DNA of 64,000 nt from positions 310,001-374,000 of the forward strand of contig NZ_JAUSRO010000001.1 of assembly GCF_030811835.1 (NCBI RefSeq), in the 5' to 3' direction. Below the pieces are notes generated by a model, which saw only the letters and a list, made by a program, of their open reading frames with translations, was not told where the DNA came from and did no database searches. The first letter of the stretch is position 1. The number at the start of each line of letters is the position of its first letter. The DNA comes from Variovorax ginsengisoli. Its GTDB lineage: Bacteria; Pseudomonadota; Gammaproteobacteria; Burkholderiales; Burkholderiaceae_C. Positions 46,236-55,840 of this stretch are shown here, in pieces. Position numbers and translations under genes: made by a program.

Positions 46236-47057
46236 ATGCCTGCGAGCCCGTCATCACCCGTTGAATGGGGTCGCCTTGTGCACCGCCGGTCCGGTTTTTG
46301 CGTTGATTCATACTCAGGTTTTTTCTTGACATCCTCCGATCACGTCGTGTCCTCCACTGCCACCCCCGAACAGATCAACGCCGTCGCCACCGTGGTGTTG
46401 GATCCGCGCGCCGTGCCTGTGGTGCAGATGGGCGACGTGCTGCCAGCCGTGGCGCCATCGCAGTTGACCGTGGCGTCGTTGCGCGCGCGTTTCGCAAATC
46501 CGCCAGTGTGGACGCCCGAAGTGCGGCGCGAACCGCGCATTGCCGACCGCACGCCAGCCCAGGCTGCTGTGCTGGTGCCCATCGTGCTGCGTGAGCAGCC
46601 GATGGTGCTGTTGACTGAGCGTGCCACGCAGATGAGCACGCATTCGGGGCAAGTCGCCTTTCCTGGCGGGCGGGTTGACCCGGGCGATGCCAACGTGGCT
46701 GCGGCCGCCTTGCGCGAGGCGTGGGAGGAGGTCGGCCTGTCGGCAGATTTCATCGAGGTCCTCGGCGCCTTGCCGACCTACACGACCATCACTTCCTTCA
46801 TCGTCACGCCGGTGGTGGCGTTGGTGCAGCCCGGTTTCGCGCTCACGCTGAGCCCTTCGGAAGTGGCCGACGCCTTCGAGGTGCCGCTGGCCTTCCTGAT
46901 GGACCCGGCCAACCATCGCCGCCATCAGATGGCCGGGCAGGGCGCCGACGCGCGGCAATGGTTCTCCATGCCCTACCAGGACGGCGCGCAGGAGCGCTAC
47001 GTCTGGGGCGCCACCGCCGGCATGCTGCGCAACCTCTACCGCTTCCTGATCGCCTGA
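46236..47057 (+). CDS. Nudix hydrolase, CoA pyrophosphatase-like (NudL)
   Basis: This protein is up to 273 residues long. The NudL signature is clear: LLTERATQMSTHSGQVAFPG, then GGRVDPGDANVAAAALREAW and EEVGL (the Nudix box with REAWEE) at about residues 140-165. Such enzymes cleave CoA and its derivatives to 3',5'-ADP and phosphopantetheine. The start is uncertain: the ATG at 46236 follows the rplS terminator directly and lacks a ribosome-binding site, and a GTG at 46348 is a plausible alternative that would remove a poorly conserved N-terminus. Confidence 0.87.
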   Translation: MPASPSSPVEWGRLVHRRSGFCVDSYSGFFLTSSDHVVSSTATPEQINAVATVVLDPRAVPVVQMGDVLPAVAPSQLTVASLRARFANPPVWTPEVRREPRIADRTPAQAAVLVPIVLREQPMVLLTERATQMSTHSGQVAFPGGRVDPGDANVAAAALREAWEEVGLSADFIEVLGALPTYTTITSFIVTPVVALVQPGFALTLSPSEVADAFEVPLAFLMDPANHRRHQMAGQGADARQWFSMPYQDGAQERYVWGATAGMLRNLYRFLIA

Positions 47058-47112
47058 AGCGCGTGCACGCGCCCGCCTTGGGGGCGCCAGGCGCAGTCGC
47101 TATCATCGGGTG

Positions 47113-48108
47113 ATGAGCTTCTTTGCGATCCTGTGCGCATTGCTGATCGAGCAGGTGCGTCCGCTCGCGCAGCACAACCCCGTGTATGCCGCGGTGCTGG
47201 CCTGGACGCGCTGGACCAGCCGCAATTTCGATGCGGGCAAGCCCGTGCATGGGTGGGTGGCCTGGAGCCTCGCGGTGTTCGTTCCCACCCTGGTGGCGCT
47301 GGGTGTGCACTGGCTGCTGGTGCTCACGCTCGGCCTGCCGTTCGCCGTGTTGTGGAGCATTGCGGTGCTCTACGTCACGCTGGGGTTCCGGCAATTCAGC
47401 CACCATTTCACCGGTATCCGCGACGCGCTCGACGACGGCGATGAGCCGCTCGCGCGCTCGCTGCTCGCGCACTGGCAGCACGTCGATGCCGCGGACTTGC
47501 CGCGCAGCGAGATCGTGCGCCACGTGATCGAGCACTCGGTGATCGCCGCGCACCGGCATGTGTTCGGCGTGCTGGCCTGGTTCTCGATCCTGGCCGCGCT
47601 GGGCCTGGGCCCCGCCGGCGCGGCCTTCTATCGCATGGGCGAATTCGTTTCGCGCTACTGGGTCCACAAGGACGGCGCGGCGGTGCAGCCTTCGAGCGTC
47701 TGGGTGCGTCAGGCCGCTGCGCGGGCCTGGTCGGTCATCGACTGGGTGCCCGCGCGCATCACGGCGCTGGGCTTTGCGGTGGTTGGCAGCTTCGAGGACG
47801 CCATCGATTGCTGGCGCAACGACGCGCGGCGCTTTCCGAACCCGAACGACGGCGTCATTCTCGCGGCCACGTCGGGCGCCGTGAATGTGCGCTTGGGTGG
47901 TGGCACCTTGCGCGCGATGCCGGTGGCCGATGCGCTCTCACCCGCGCAGGCGGGCGAATCGGGGGGCGAGACGGCCGACAGCGGCAGCACGCCCGGTCGG
48001 CAGCCGGAGGTGGCACACCTGCGCAGCGTGGTAGGGCTGGTGTGGCGTTCGGTCGTGATGTGGATGGTGCTGCTGGCGCTGCTCACGCTGGCGCGGCTGC
48101 TCGGTTAG
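47113..48108 (+). CDS. CobD/CbiB-family membrane protein
   Basis: This is a 331-residue membrane protein. It opens [18 protein letters not shown], and [20 protein letters not shown] around residue 135 and [10 protein letters not shown] around 170 resemble the CobD/CbiB (and AmpE) family. There are no cobalamin genes nearby, and in relatives this gene sits in the same core context, so a role in B12 synthesis is doubtful. A -10-like TATCAT lies exactly 6 nt before the ATG with TTGGGG 17 nt further upstream, suggesting a leaderless message. A GTG at 47110 is also possible. Confidence 0.78.
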   Translation: MSFFAILCALLIEQVRPLAQHNPVYAAVLAWTRWTSRNFDAGKPVHGWVAWSLAVFVPTLVALGVHWLLVLTLGLPFAVLWSIAVLYVTLGFRQFSHHFTGIRDALDDGDEPLARSLLAHWQHVDAADLPRSEIVRHVIEHSVIAAHRHVFGVLAWFSILAALGLGPAGAAFYRMGEFVSRYWVHKDGAAVQPSSVWVRQAAARAWSVIDWVPARITALGFAVVGSFEDAIDCWRNDARRFPNPNDGVILAATSGAVNVRLGGGTLRAMPVADALSPAQAGESGGETADSGSTPGRQPEVAHLRSVVGLVWRSVVMWMVLLALLTLARLLG

Positions 48109-48121
48109 GTCCGCACACGGC

Positions 48122-49213
48122 ATGCAGGACGTTCCCACCTTCTGGAGCCCGCGCATTGCCGCGCTCCAGCCCTACCTACCCGGCGAACAGCCGCGCATTC
48201 CCAGGCTGATCAAGCTCAACACCAACGAGAATCCGTACCCGCCGTCGCCGCGCGCCATCGATGCGGTGCAGCGTGCCGCCGAGGAAGGGTTGGAGCGCTA
48301 CCCCGACCCCGAATCGCTGGCGCTGCGCGAAGCGGTGGCGGCGCGCCATGGCCTGTCGAGCGCGCAGGTGTTCGCGGGCAACGGGTCCGACGAGGTGCTC
48401 GCGCACGCCTTCTTCGCATTCTTCCAGCAGGCCGAGCCCCTGCTGTTCGTCGATGTGACGTACAGCTTCTACAAGGTCTACGCGCAGCTCTATGGGATCG
48501 CATGCGAATTGCAGCCGGTCGATGCGGCGCTGCGCGTCGACTTCGATGCACTTGCACGGCGTGCGGCGCAGGGTTGCGGCGGCATCGTGGTGGCCAACCC
48601 GAATGCACCCACCGGCATCGGTGCCTCGCTCGTGCAGATCGAGCAGTTGCTGTTGGCCTGCCCGCAGCGCGTGGTACTGGTCGACGAGGCCTATGTCGAT
48701 TTTGGTGGCCAGAGCGCCATACCGCTGATCGCGCGCCATCCCAATCTGCTGGTGGTGCAGACGCTGTCCAAGTCGCGCTCGCTGGCTGGCTTGCGCGTGG
48801 GGTTTGCCTGTGGGCAAGTGCCGCTGATCGATGGCCTGGTGCGCGTCAAGAACAGCTTCAATTCCTATCCGCTCGACCGCCTGGCCTCTGCCGGGGCGGT
48901 GGCGGCGTTGGAGGACGAGGCTTGGTTCGAGAAAACCCGCGATGCGGTCGTCCATACGCGCGAAGGCCTCGCGTTGCAGCTGGAAGACCTCGGCTTCGAG
49001 GTACTGCCCTCGCAGGCGAACTTCGTCTTCGTGCGCCACCCCGCGCACGATGCGGCCGTTCTGGCCGCAGCCCTGCGTGAACGTGCGGTGCTGGTGCGCC
49101 ATTTCCGCCACCCGCGTATTGCGCAGTACCTGCGCATCAGCATCGGCACGCGAGACCAGTGCGCAGCGTTGGTCGACGCGCTGCAGCAGATCCTGCAGCC
49201 GGCCACGCCGTAG
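48122..49213 (+). CDS. hisC: Histidinol-phosphate aminotransferase
   Basis: This is a 363-residue PLP-dependent class I/II aminotransferase. [20 protein letters not shown] at residues 25-45 is a strong HisC signature. The PLP-phosphate region [10 protein letters not shown] lies around 82, the PLP aspartate in [13 protein letters not shown] around 185, and the Schiff-base lysine in [15 protein letters not shown] around 215. It converts imidazole-acetol phosphate and glutamate to histidinol phosphate. It lies alone here, away from other his genes, and may be a second copy or the only one. Confidence 0.92.
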   Translation: MQDVPTFWSPRIAALQPYLPGEQPRIPRLIKLNTNENPYPPSPRAIDAVQRAAEEGLERYPDPESLALREAVAARHGLSSAQVFAGNGSDEVLAHAFFAFFQQAEPLLFVDVTYSFYKVYAQLYGIACELQPVDAALRVDFDALARRAAQGCGGIVVANPNAPTGIGASLVQIEQLLLACPQRVVLVDEAYVDFGGQSAIPLIARHPNLLVVQTLSKSRSLAGLRVGFACGQVPLIDGLVRVKNSFNSYPLDRLASAGAVAALEDEAWFEKTRDAVVHTREGLALQLEDLGFEVLPSQANFVFVRHPAHDAAVLAAALRERAVLVRHFRHPRIAQYLRISIGTRDQCAALVDALQQILQPATP

Positions 49214-49223
49214 CGTTGCCGCG

Positions 49224-50165
49224 TCAGTAGCGGCTCTGGCTGAGCTCGGCGAAGAGTTCGCCGTAGATGCGGTACCGCGTCGCGTTGATCGCACCGTCCG
49301 GATTCTTGGGCGACTCGACCTGTGCGATCACGCCGCAGCCGGGCTCGTGCAGGTGCGAGCAGTTGTAGAACTTGCACTGCGTCGCGTGCTCGGCAATATC
49401 GGGCATCAGATGCGCGAGTTGCATCGGCTCGATGTGGTGCAGGCCGAACTCCTGAAAGCCGGGCGAGTCGATCAGGCCGGTGGTGCGTTCGGCATCCACC
49501 CAGTACCAGGTCGTGCTGGTGGTCGTGTGCTTGCCCGAGTTCAACGCGTAGGAAATCTCGTTGGTGAGCGCCGTGGCGCCAGGCACCAGCAGGTTGATCA
49601 GCGTGCTCTTGCCGGCACCGGAGGGGCCGAGCACCAGCGTGCTCTTGCCCGCCAGCAGCTTCATGAGCGCGGCATGGTCGACTTCGCCCGAGGCCTTGAG
49701 CGACAGCGGCAGTACGCCATGGTGCATGCGCCGGTACGGTGCCAGGCGTGCCCAGGCGCGCTCGAACGGCTGCACCAGATCGCTCTTGTTGAGCGCAATG
49801 ATGGGCGTGATGCGCTGGGCTTCGGCGGCGATCAGGGCCCGGGCAAGCTGGTGCTCGGAGAATTCCGGCTCGGCCGCGATCAGGATCAGCACATGGTCCA
49901 GGTTGGCCGCAAAGGACTTGGTGCGGATCTCGTCCTGACGGTAGAACAGGTTATGCCGCTCCATCACCTGCTCGATGGTGCCTTCGTCCTCGCTCGCCTG
50001 CCATTTCACGCGATCACCGACCACGGCCTGGCTCTTCTTGCCGCGCGGGTGGCAGATCAACCGTTCGCCTTCGGGTGTCTCGACCAGGCAGTGACGGCCA
50101 TGGCTGGCGATGACCAGGCCATCGCGCAAGGCCGCGGTGGCGGCAGCGCTGCGCGGCTTAGCCAA
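49224..50165 (-). CDS. rsgA: Ribosome small-subunit biogenesis GTPase RsgA
   Basis: This is a 313-residue circularly permuted GTPase. An OB-fold spans about residues 1-80, G4 is ALNKSDLV around 125, G1 is GPSGAGKSTLIN around 185, G3 is DSPGFQEFG, and a C-terminal zinc knuckle is CKFYNCSHLHEPGC. It matures the 30S subunit. The start is TTG (50165-50163) with GGAG 8 nt upstream, because a stop lies just before it in frame and no ATG is suitable. It is the last gene of an M48-phhB-rsgA unit. Confidence 0.95.
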   Translation of the reverse strand: MAKPRSAAATAALRDGLVIASHGRHCLVETPEGERLICHPRGKKSQAVVGDRVKWQASEDEGTIEQVMERHNLFYRQDEIRTKSFAANLDHVLILIAAEPEFSEHQLARALIAAEAQRITPIIALNKSDLVQPFERAWARLAPYRRMHHGVLPLSLKASGEVDHAALMKLLAGKSTLVLGPSGAGKSTLINLLVPGATALTNEISYALNSGKHTTTSTTWYWVDAERTTGLIDSPGFQEFGLHHIEPMQLAHLMPDIAEHATQCKFYNCSHLHEPGCGVIAQVESPKNPDGAINATRYRIYGELFAELSQSRY

Positions 50166-50183
50166 CGGCGGGGCTCCGTGGCG

Positions 50184-50528
50184 TCATGCGCAGGCGAGCA
50201 GGGCGTTGGCCTGCGCGGCACATTCGAGATCGGTCGCCGAAATGCCGCCCACGTCGTGCGTGTTGAAGCGCACGACGCAGCGGTTGTAGTGCACCGACAG
50301 GTCGGGGTGATGGTCCTGCCGGTGCGCGACCAGCGCCAGCGCGTTCACGAAGGCGATGGTCTCGAAGTAGTTCATGAAGGCGAAGGTCTTTTCGATGGCG
50401 ACCGCTTCGCCGTCGCCGGCGAGCTTCCAGCCCTCGACCCGCGACAGGCCGCTGACGATTTCCGTGGCGCTGAGCGCGCGGCGCGGCGGTTCGGACTTCC
50501 AGTCCTTGATGGTGAGCATGCTGGTCAT
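50184..50528 (-). CDS. phhB: Pterin-4a-carbinolamine dehydratase
   Basis: This is a 114-residue enzyme that regenerates tetrahydrobiopterin-type cofactor for phenylalanine hydroxylase. The family core is VEGWKLAG, then FAFMNYFETIAFVNALALVA, then HRQDHHPDLSVHYNRCVVRF and THDVGGIS, with the catalytic His cluster HHP. An alternative ATG is at codon 4. It lies between the M48 peptidase and rsgA with 18-nt gaps on each side. Confidence 0.93.
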   Translation of the reverse strand: MTSMLTIKDWKSEPPRRALSATEIVSGLSRVEGWKLAGDGEAVAIEKTFAFMNYFETIAFVNALALVAHRQDHHPDLSVHYNRCVVRFNTHDVGGISATDLECAAQANALLACA

Positions 50529-50546
50529 GGTGGCAGGAACCCTTTG

Positions 50547-51806
50547 TCAGGCCGCCGCCATGCGCGCGAGGCGCTCGGAGGCCGGTGGATGGGAATAGTA
50601 GAACTTGACGAAGACCGGGTCGGGCGTGAGCGTGGACGCATTGTCCTGGTAGAGCTTGAGCAACGCGGCCGAAAGGTCCGCGCCACTGGTCTGGGCCACG
50701 GCGTAGGCGTCGGCTTCGAACTCGTGCTTGCGCGAGAGCCGGGCGGGCAGCGGTGCGACGAAGAAGCCGAACGCCGGCACTGCGATCATGAAGAGCAGCA
50801 GCGCCAGGGCGTTGTTCGGTGCTGCCATGTTCGGCTGCACGCCCAGGCCGGTGTAGAACCAAGCCTGTCCCGACACCCAGCCCAGCAGCGCGAAACCGGC
50901 CAGGCTCAGCGCGAACATCGACACCATGCGCTTGACGATGTGGCGATGCTTGAAGTGGCCCAGCTCGTGGGCGAGCACGGCCTCGACCTCACCGGCATTG
51001 AGCTGGCGCAGCAGCGTGTCGTAGAACACCACGCGCTTGCTGGCGCCGAAGCCGGTGAAATAGGCGTTGGCGTGCGCACTGCGCTTGCTGCCGTCCATCA
51101 CGAACAGGCCCTTGGCCGCAAAGCCGCAGCGCTGCATCAGTGCAGTCACGCGCGCCTTCAGGCCGGCATCGTCGAGCGGCTTGAACTTGTTGAACATCGG
51201 CGCGATGAAGCTCGGGTAGATCAGCATCAGCAGCAGGTTGAAGCCGGTCCATGCCGCCCACGCCCACAGCCACCACAAGGTGCCCGTCGCACCCATGAGC
51301 CAGAGAATCAGCGCCGCAATCGGCAGTCCGATGATGGCGCCGACCAGCGTGCCCTTGAGCGCGTCGGTCAGCCACAGCCTGAACGTCATCTTGTTGAACC
51401 CGAAGCGCTCTTCCAGCCGGAAGGTCTGCCAGAGCGTGAAGGGCAGGTCGAGCAGGCTCCCCAGCAGCGCAAACGCGACCAGAAGCGCGAGCTGCTGCAC
51501 CATGCCTGCGCCAAGAAAAGCCAACAGCACCTTGTTGAGCAGGTCGAGGCCTCCCAGCAGGGTCCAGCCCAGCAGCACCGCGGTGCCGAACGCCAATTCG
51601 AGCAGGCCGAAGCGCGTCTTGGCAATGGTGTAGTCGGCCGCCTTCTGGTGCGCAGCAAGCGTGATGACCTGGGCGAACGGCGCCGGCACGCTGTGGCGGT
51701 GGCGCGCGACGTGGCGGATCTGGCGCGAGGCCAGCCAGAACTTCACGCACAGGCCGGCGACCAGCGCGGCGGCGAAAACAAGGGTGAAGGTCAGCGAAGG
51801 GGACAT
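50547..51806 (-). CDS. M48-family zinc metalloendopeptidase (Ste24-like)
   Basis: This is a 419-residue integral membrane protease. Several hydrophobic segments precede the zinc motif [13 protein letters not shown] around residue 275, and the third ligand Glu is in [12 protein letters not shown] around 355. The length and N-terminal membrane region match CAAX-protease/Ste24 homologues rather than short HtpX. It probably degrades misfolded membrane proteins. TAAACT lies 8 nt before the ATG, close to the leaderless pattern seen elsewhere in the window. Confidence 0.92.
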   Translation of the reverse strand: MSPSLTFTLVFAAALVAGLCVKFWLASRQIRHVARHRHSVPAPFAQVITLAAHQKAADYTIAKTRFGLLELAFGTAVLLGWTLLGGLDLLNKVLLAFLGAGMVQQLALLVAFALLGSLLDLPFTLWQTFRLEERFGFNKMTFRLWLTDALKGTLVGAIIGLPIAALILWLMGATGTLWWLWAWAAWTGFNLLLMLIYPSFIAPMFNKFKPLDDAGLKARVTALMQRCGFAAKGLFVMDGSKRSAHANAYFTGFGASKRVVFYDTLLRQLNAGEVEAVLAHELGHFKHRHIVKRMVSMFALSLAGFALLGWVSGQAWFYTGLGVQPNMAAPNNALALLLFMIAVPAFGFFVAPLPARLSRKHEFEADAYAVAQTSGADLSAALLKLYQDNASTLTPDPVFVKFYYSHPPASERLARMAAA

Positions 51807-51883
51807 GGGCGCGGAGTTTAGCCCTGCGCGGCGGCCAGGCGGGTGACCCGCCTGGCGTGGAGGCCATCGGCGACAATCGGGCG

Positions 51884-52480
51884 ATGCCTGAATCCACCGA
51901 ATCCAACGCCGCCACCCCGACCGCCACGCTCAAGAAGAGCGACCAGAACCTGGTCTGGCTCGACTGCGAGATGACCGGCCTCGATCCCGAGCGCGAACGC
52001 CTGATCGAAATCGCCGTGGTCGTCACCAGCGCCGACCTGACCGTCCGAATCGACGGCCCCGTGCTCGTGATCCACCAGAGCGACGAGGTGCTCGATGCCA
52101 TGGATGCCTGGAACAAGGGCACGCACGGCCGCAGCGGCCTGATCGACAAGGTCAAGGCATCGCCGATCAACGAGGAAACCGCCGAAAAGCAACTGCTCGA
52201 ATTCGTCGCTCGCTACATTCCCAAGCAAGGCTCGCCGATGTGCGGCAACACCATTGGCCAGGATCGGCGTTTTCTGGTGAAGTTCATGCCCAAGCTGGAG
52301 GCGTACTTTCACTACCGCAATCTCGACGTCAGCACGTTGAAGGAGCTGGCCAAGCGCTGGAAGCCCTCGGCCTACAGCAGCTTCAAGAAACAGCAGGCGC
52401 ACACGGCACTGGCTGACGTGCACGAGTCCATCGAAGAGCTTGCGCATTACCGGACAACTTTTCTTCGTTTGGAAGATTAG
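51884..52480 (+). CDS. orn: Oligoribonuclease
   Basis: This is a 198-residue DEDDh 3'-5' exonuclease that degrades di- to penta-ribonucleotides, including pGpG. The catalytic residues are in [11 protein letters not shown] (D, E), the [12 protein letters not shown] block (D) and [11 protein letters not shown] (H, D). The first 20 residues form a variable N-terminal extension. GACAAT lies exactly 6 nt before the ATG at 51884, suggesting a leaderless transcript; no Shine-Dalgarno is present. Confidence 0.96.
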   Translation: MPESTESNAATPTATLKKSDQNLVWLDCEMTGLDPERERLIEIAVVVTSADLTVRIDGPVLVIHQSDEVLDAMDAWNKGTHGRSGLIDKVKASPINEETAEKQLLEFVARYIPKQGSPMCGNTIGQDRRFLVKFMPKLEAYFHYRNLDVSTLKELAKRWKPSAYSSFKKQQAHTALADVHESIEELAHYRTTFLRLED

Positions 52481-52727
52481 GTAAAAACCCCAAGCCGTGT
52501 CATAATCGACGGCTTCGCTGCAGTACGCCTTTGTAGGCAGCGCTTCTTGCATCTCCCTATCTTGCACACCGCGCCCGATTAACGGGCCACAGCACAGGCA
52601 GAACGCCGGTCACCGCTTCGACGGTTCACCGGCCACAAAGCCAAGCTGAAATGTCGTTGGATGGTTGATGTTTTTAACCACCCGACGGGGCGCCTGCCTA
52701 CGGCAGCGCTCGCGTATGAGACTTTCT
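52481..52727 (+). promoter_or_regulatory. Long structured 5' leader of the DEAD-box helicase gene
   Basis: This 247-nt gap contains no gene. A -10-like CATAAT is at 52501-52506. Downstream are three potential hairpins: GCCCG/CGGGC (52573-52587), a nested GCCGGT...ACCGGC (52605-52633), and GTCG-GGTT.../AACC-CGAC (52653-52686). Long leaders are common on cold-induced RNA helicase mRNAs, so post-transcriptional control is plausible. Confidence 0.45.
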
Positions 52728-54602
52728 ATGACCGACGCTTATGAAGCGCAGGGCGATTTCGCGCCTGTGCAATCCGATGAATTCGCTGTTGTTGGCGAAT
52801 CCTTTGCATCCACTACCACCGACGCGCCCGCACTTGAAGTGCTCGACGCGGTCGCTGAAGAACCCAAGAAGCCCAACGGCTTCATCAAGCTCGGTCTTGC
52901 GCCCGAGCTGATCGCCGCCACGGAAGACCTGGGCTTCACCCAGCCGACCTCCGTGCAGGAAAAGGTCATCCCCCTGGCGATGACCAACTCCGAAGAAGGC
53001 AATGCGCGCTTCGTCGACCTGCTGGTTTCCAGCCAGACCGGCAGCGGCAAGACCGCCGCCTTCCTGCTGCCCGTGCTGCACACCCTGCTCAAGCAGGAAG
53101 CCGAAGCAGAGGCTGCTGCCAAGGCCGAATTCCAGCGTCTGGCTGCCGAAGCCACCGCCCGCGGCGAAGTGGCCCCCAAGAAGGCCAAGCGCAAGGACCC
53201 GACCAACACGCGCAATTTCAAGGCCGCCACCCCCGGCGCCCTGATCCTGTGCCCGACGCGCGAACTCGCCCAGCAAGTGGCGCACGACGCCATCGACCTG
53301 GTCAAGCATTGCCGCGGCCTGCGCGTCGCCAGCGTGGTGGGCGGCATGCCCTACCAGCTGCAGATCGCCAAGCTGCAAAACGCCAACCTCGTGGTCGCCA
53401 CGCCCGGCCGTCTGCTCGACCTGCAACGCTCGATGCAGATCAAGCTCGATCAGGTCCAGTTCCTGGTGGTCGATGAGGCCGACCGTATGCTCGACCTCGG
53501 CTTTGCCGACGATCTGGCCGAAGTCAACCAGCTCACCATCGAGCGCAAGCAGACGATGATGTTCAGCGCGACCTTTGCGCCGCGCATCCAGCAACTCGCG
53601 ACCCGCGTCATGCGCCAGCCGCAGAAGGTGCAGATCGACTCGCCGCAAGAAAAGCACGCCAACATCAAGCAGGTGCTGTTCTGGGCCGACAACACCCAGC
53701 ACAAGCGCAAGATGCTCGACCATTGGCTGCGCGACACGACGATCAACCAGGCCATCGTGTTCGCCAGCACGCAGGTCGAATGCGACGGCTTGGCCAACGA
53801 CCTGCAGCAGGACGGCTTCAGCGCCGTCGCATTGCACGGTGCCCTGAGCCAGGGCCTGCGCAACCGTCGCCTGATGGCACTGCGTCAAGGCCAGGTGCAG
53901 ATCCTGGTCGCCACCGACGTCGCTGCCCGCGGCATCGATGTGCCCACCATCACCCACGTCTTCAACTTCGGCCTGCCGATGAAGGCCGAGGACTACACCC
54001 ACCGCATTGGCCGCACCGGCCGTGCCGGTCGCGACGGCATCGCCGTCACGTTCGCCGAGTTCCGTGATCGCCGCAAGATCATGGACATCGAGCACTACAG
54101 CCATCAGCAGTTCAAGGCCGAGACCATTCCAGGCCTGGAACCCCAGCAGCGCATGCCCCAGTCGCGTCCGCAAGGCAACTTCGGTGGCCGTGGCGAAGGC
54201 GGCCCGTCCCGTGACCGCAAGTTCGGCGGCGGTGCAGGCGGTGGCTACCGTGGCGGCAACGCCGGCGGCTTTGGCGGCGGCAATGCCAGCAACTATGCGG
54301 GCGCAAGCGGTTTCAATGACCGTGGTTCACGTCCTCCTGCAGCGGGTCCAGGCCCGCGTGCCCATCAAGGTCATGCTGGCGGCGGCCACAATGCCGGCTT
54401 CGGCGGCGGTCGTGACCGCGAAGAAGGCGGCGGCTATGGTCGCAAGCCAGGTTGGGGTGACAGTGCCCCGCGCGGTGCCGGTCCAGGTGCAGGTCGCAAC
54501 GAGGGCTTTGCACCCCGTGGCAACGGCGGCGGTCACGCCGGCGGTGGCAAGGTGTTCGTGCCCCGTGACGCAGCCAAGCGCGCCTTCAAGCCGGCCCGCT
54601 GA
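52728..54602 (+). CDS. DEAD-box ATP-dependent RNA helicase
   Basis: This is a 624-residue helicase. The motifs appear in order: Q motif around FTQPTSVQEKVIPLA, motif I SSQTGSGKTAA (about 100), Ia PTRELA, Ib TPGRLLD, II VVDEADRMLD, III SAT (MFSATFAP), and VI HRIGRTGRAG (about 425). The charged insertion between motifs I and Ia (KAEFQRLAAEATARGEVAPK) is typical of a betaproteobacterial RhlE-like clade. The last 150 or so residues are Gly/Arg-rich with repeated GGG and RG units and bind RNA without specificity. ATG 52728 gives MTDAYEAQG; ATG 52716 is possible. Confidence 0.92.
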   Translation: MTDAYEAQGDFAPVQSDEFAVVGESFASTTTDAPALEVLDAVAEEPKKPNGFIKLGLAPELIAATEDLGFTQPTSVQEKVIPLAMTNSEEGNARFVDLLVSSQTGSGKTAAFLLPVLHTLLKQEAEAEAAAKAEFQRLAAEATARGEVAPKKAKRKDPTNTRNFKAATPGALILCPTRELAQQVAHDAIDLVKHCRGLRVASVVGGMPYQLQIAKLQNANLVVATPGRLLDLQRSMQIKLDQVQFLVVDEADRMLDLGFADDLAEVNQLTIERKQTMMFSATFAPRIQQLATRVMRQPQKVQIDSPQEKHANIKQVLFWADNTQHKRKMLDHWLRDTTINQAIVFASTQVECDGLANDLQQDGFSAVALHGALSQGLRNRRLMALRQGQVQILVATDVAARGIDVPTITHVFNFGLPMKAEDYTHRIGRTGRAGRDGIAVTFAEFRDRRKIMDIEHYSHQQFKAETIPGLEPQQRMPQSRPQGNFGGRGEGGPSRDRKFGGGAGGGYRGGNAGGFGGGNASNYAGASGFNDRGSRPPAAGPGPRAHQGHAGGGHNAGFGGGRDREEGGGYGRKPGWGDSAPRGAGPGAGRNEGFAPRGNGGGHAGGGKVFVPRDAAKRAFKPAR

Positions 54603-54636
54603 TCGAGTCTGATGCGGCCTTTTCGGCTGCCTCCAC

Positions 54637-54674
54637 GAAAAAGCCCGCACTTCTCAAGAGGTGCGGGCTTTTTC
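54637..54674 (+). terminator. Intrinsic terminator after the DEAD-box gene
   Basis: A perfect 14-bp stem (GAAAAAGCCCGCAC/GTGCGGGCTTTTTC) with a 10-nt loop lies 34 nt after the helicase stop. The A- and T-flanks make it bidirectional, so it can also end the small minus-strand gene at 54725. Confidence 0.93.
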
Positions 54675-54724
54675 CATGGGTTTTTCATACAACGCCGCAT
54701 CAAGCGGCTCTTGTCACGCGGTGA

Positions 54725-54859
54725 TCAACGGCTGGCCGAGGCGCCCAGCAGTTGCAGCGCACTCCATTCGTCACCGGCTGCAGCACCAGCCGGAACGGAC
54801 AACATGAGCAGTGCGGCCGATGCCAGTGAAGCAGCGATGGTGAGGATGAAGCGGTTCAT
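54725..54859 (-). CDS. Small exported peptide, unknown function
   Basis: This is a 44-residue ORF reading MNRFILTIAASLASAALLML, then SVPAGAAAGDEWSAL and a short tail ending ASASR. The first 27 or so residues form a good Sec signal (basic start, long hydrophobic core, AGAAA cleavage), which would leave a mature peptide of about 17 residues. A bidirectional terminator lies just downstream. There is no strong ribosome-binding site. The coding potential is supported mainly by the ideal signal peptide and the otherwise unexplained 430-bp gap. Confidence 0.45.
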   Translation of the reverse strand: MNRFILTIAASLASAALLMLSVPAGAAAGDEWSALQLLGASASR

Positions 54860-55031
54860 GGGAAAGATTGTCTGAAGCCGTCATGTATCCACATGTAGGT
54901 CGGCGTCGATTGCCGTTGCGCGCCGGTACCGCATCGTTGAAAAGCAGGATTCGACGCGTAGGAGTTGCACTACGGAAGATGGCGATGTTTGGCGTGGCTG
55001 CGTCGTACAGCTGTTCGCACAATACCGACCG

Positions 55032-55808
55032 ATGGTCGCGAAAGACAACCCTACCCCCGGCCCCGCTGGATGCGATGGCTGCCGCAACGCCGATGGACTC
55101 GGATTCGAATTCACGATGGCGTTCCAGCCAATCGTCGATACGTCGAGCCGTACCGTCTATGCCCACGAGGCCCTGGTGCGAGGCCTGAAAGGAGAGGGCG
55201 CTGCCAGCATCCTCTCGCGTGTCGATGCCAGCAATCGCTACGCTTTCGACCAGGCATGCCGGGTCCGGGCCATTGAGCTGGCGACGTCGCTGGGGATGCA
55301 ATCCAAGCTGAGCATCAACTTTCTCCCGAATGCGGTCTACCGTCCGCAAGCCTGTATCCGCACGACGCTGTCGGCCGCCAGGCGGTGTGGATTTCCATTG
55401 GAGAACATCATGTTCGAGCTGACGGAGGATGAGCGGGCGACCGATCTCGCCCACCTCGCGGCCATCTTCGACGAATATGGACGACACGGTTTTGTGACGG
55501 CCATCGACGATTTCGGCGCGGGCTATGCCGGCCTCGAGCTGCTGGCCGCGTTCCAGCCGCACATCATCAAGATCGACATGGGGCTGGTTCGAGGCATCGA
55601 CAGTCATCAGCCGCGCCGGTCGATCGTGGCGGGCATCATGGGAATCTGCACGGAGCTCGGCATTCGTGTCATCGCAGAAGGGGTCGAAACCGCCGCAGAG
55701 TTCAAGGCATTGCGTGCGATGGGCGTTACTTTATTCCAGGGCTACCTCTTTGCGCGACCGGCGCTGCAGGCGCTACCCGCTGTCGATTGGCGTGCGCTGG
55801 AAGCCTGA
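55032..55808 (+). CDS. Stand-alone EAL-domain protein (c-di-GMP phosphodiesterase)
   Basis: The 258-residue protein is essentially one EAL domain. The signature is AHEALVRG around residue 44. Metal and substrate residues are present: Asn in LSINFLPNA, Glu in FELTEDE, the paired Asp in AIDDFGAGYAGL, Lys in IIKIDMGL, Glu in VIAEGVETA and the final FQGYLFARP. These predict active hydrolysis of c-di-GMP to pGpG, which Orn (51884) then degrades. The N-terminus carries a CxxC (GCDGC). It converges on dps. Confidence 0.88.
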   Translation: MVAKDNPTPGPAGCDGCRNADGLGFEFTMAFQPIVDTSSRTVYAHEALVRGLKGEGAASILSRVDASNRYAFDQACRVRAIELATSLGMQSKLSINFLPNAVYRPQACIRTTLSAARRCGFPLENIMFELTEDERATDLAHLAAIFDEYGRHGFVTAIDDFGAGYAGLELLAAFQPHIIKIDMGLVRGIDSHQPRRSIVAGIMGICTELGIRVIAEGVETAAEFKALRAMGVTLFQGYLFARPALQALPAVDWRALEA

Positions 55809-55840
55809 ACCTTCAGGGTCCAGGCGCGGGGCGGGGTGGA

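Noticed and set aside
48831-51821. 996-residue plus-strand frame opposite rsgA, phhB and the M48 gene
   Set aside because: It is antisense to three clearly recognisable genes, and its composition (His/Arg/Gln-rich) is typical of shadow frames.
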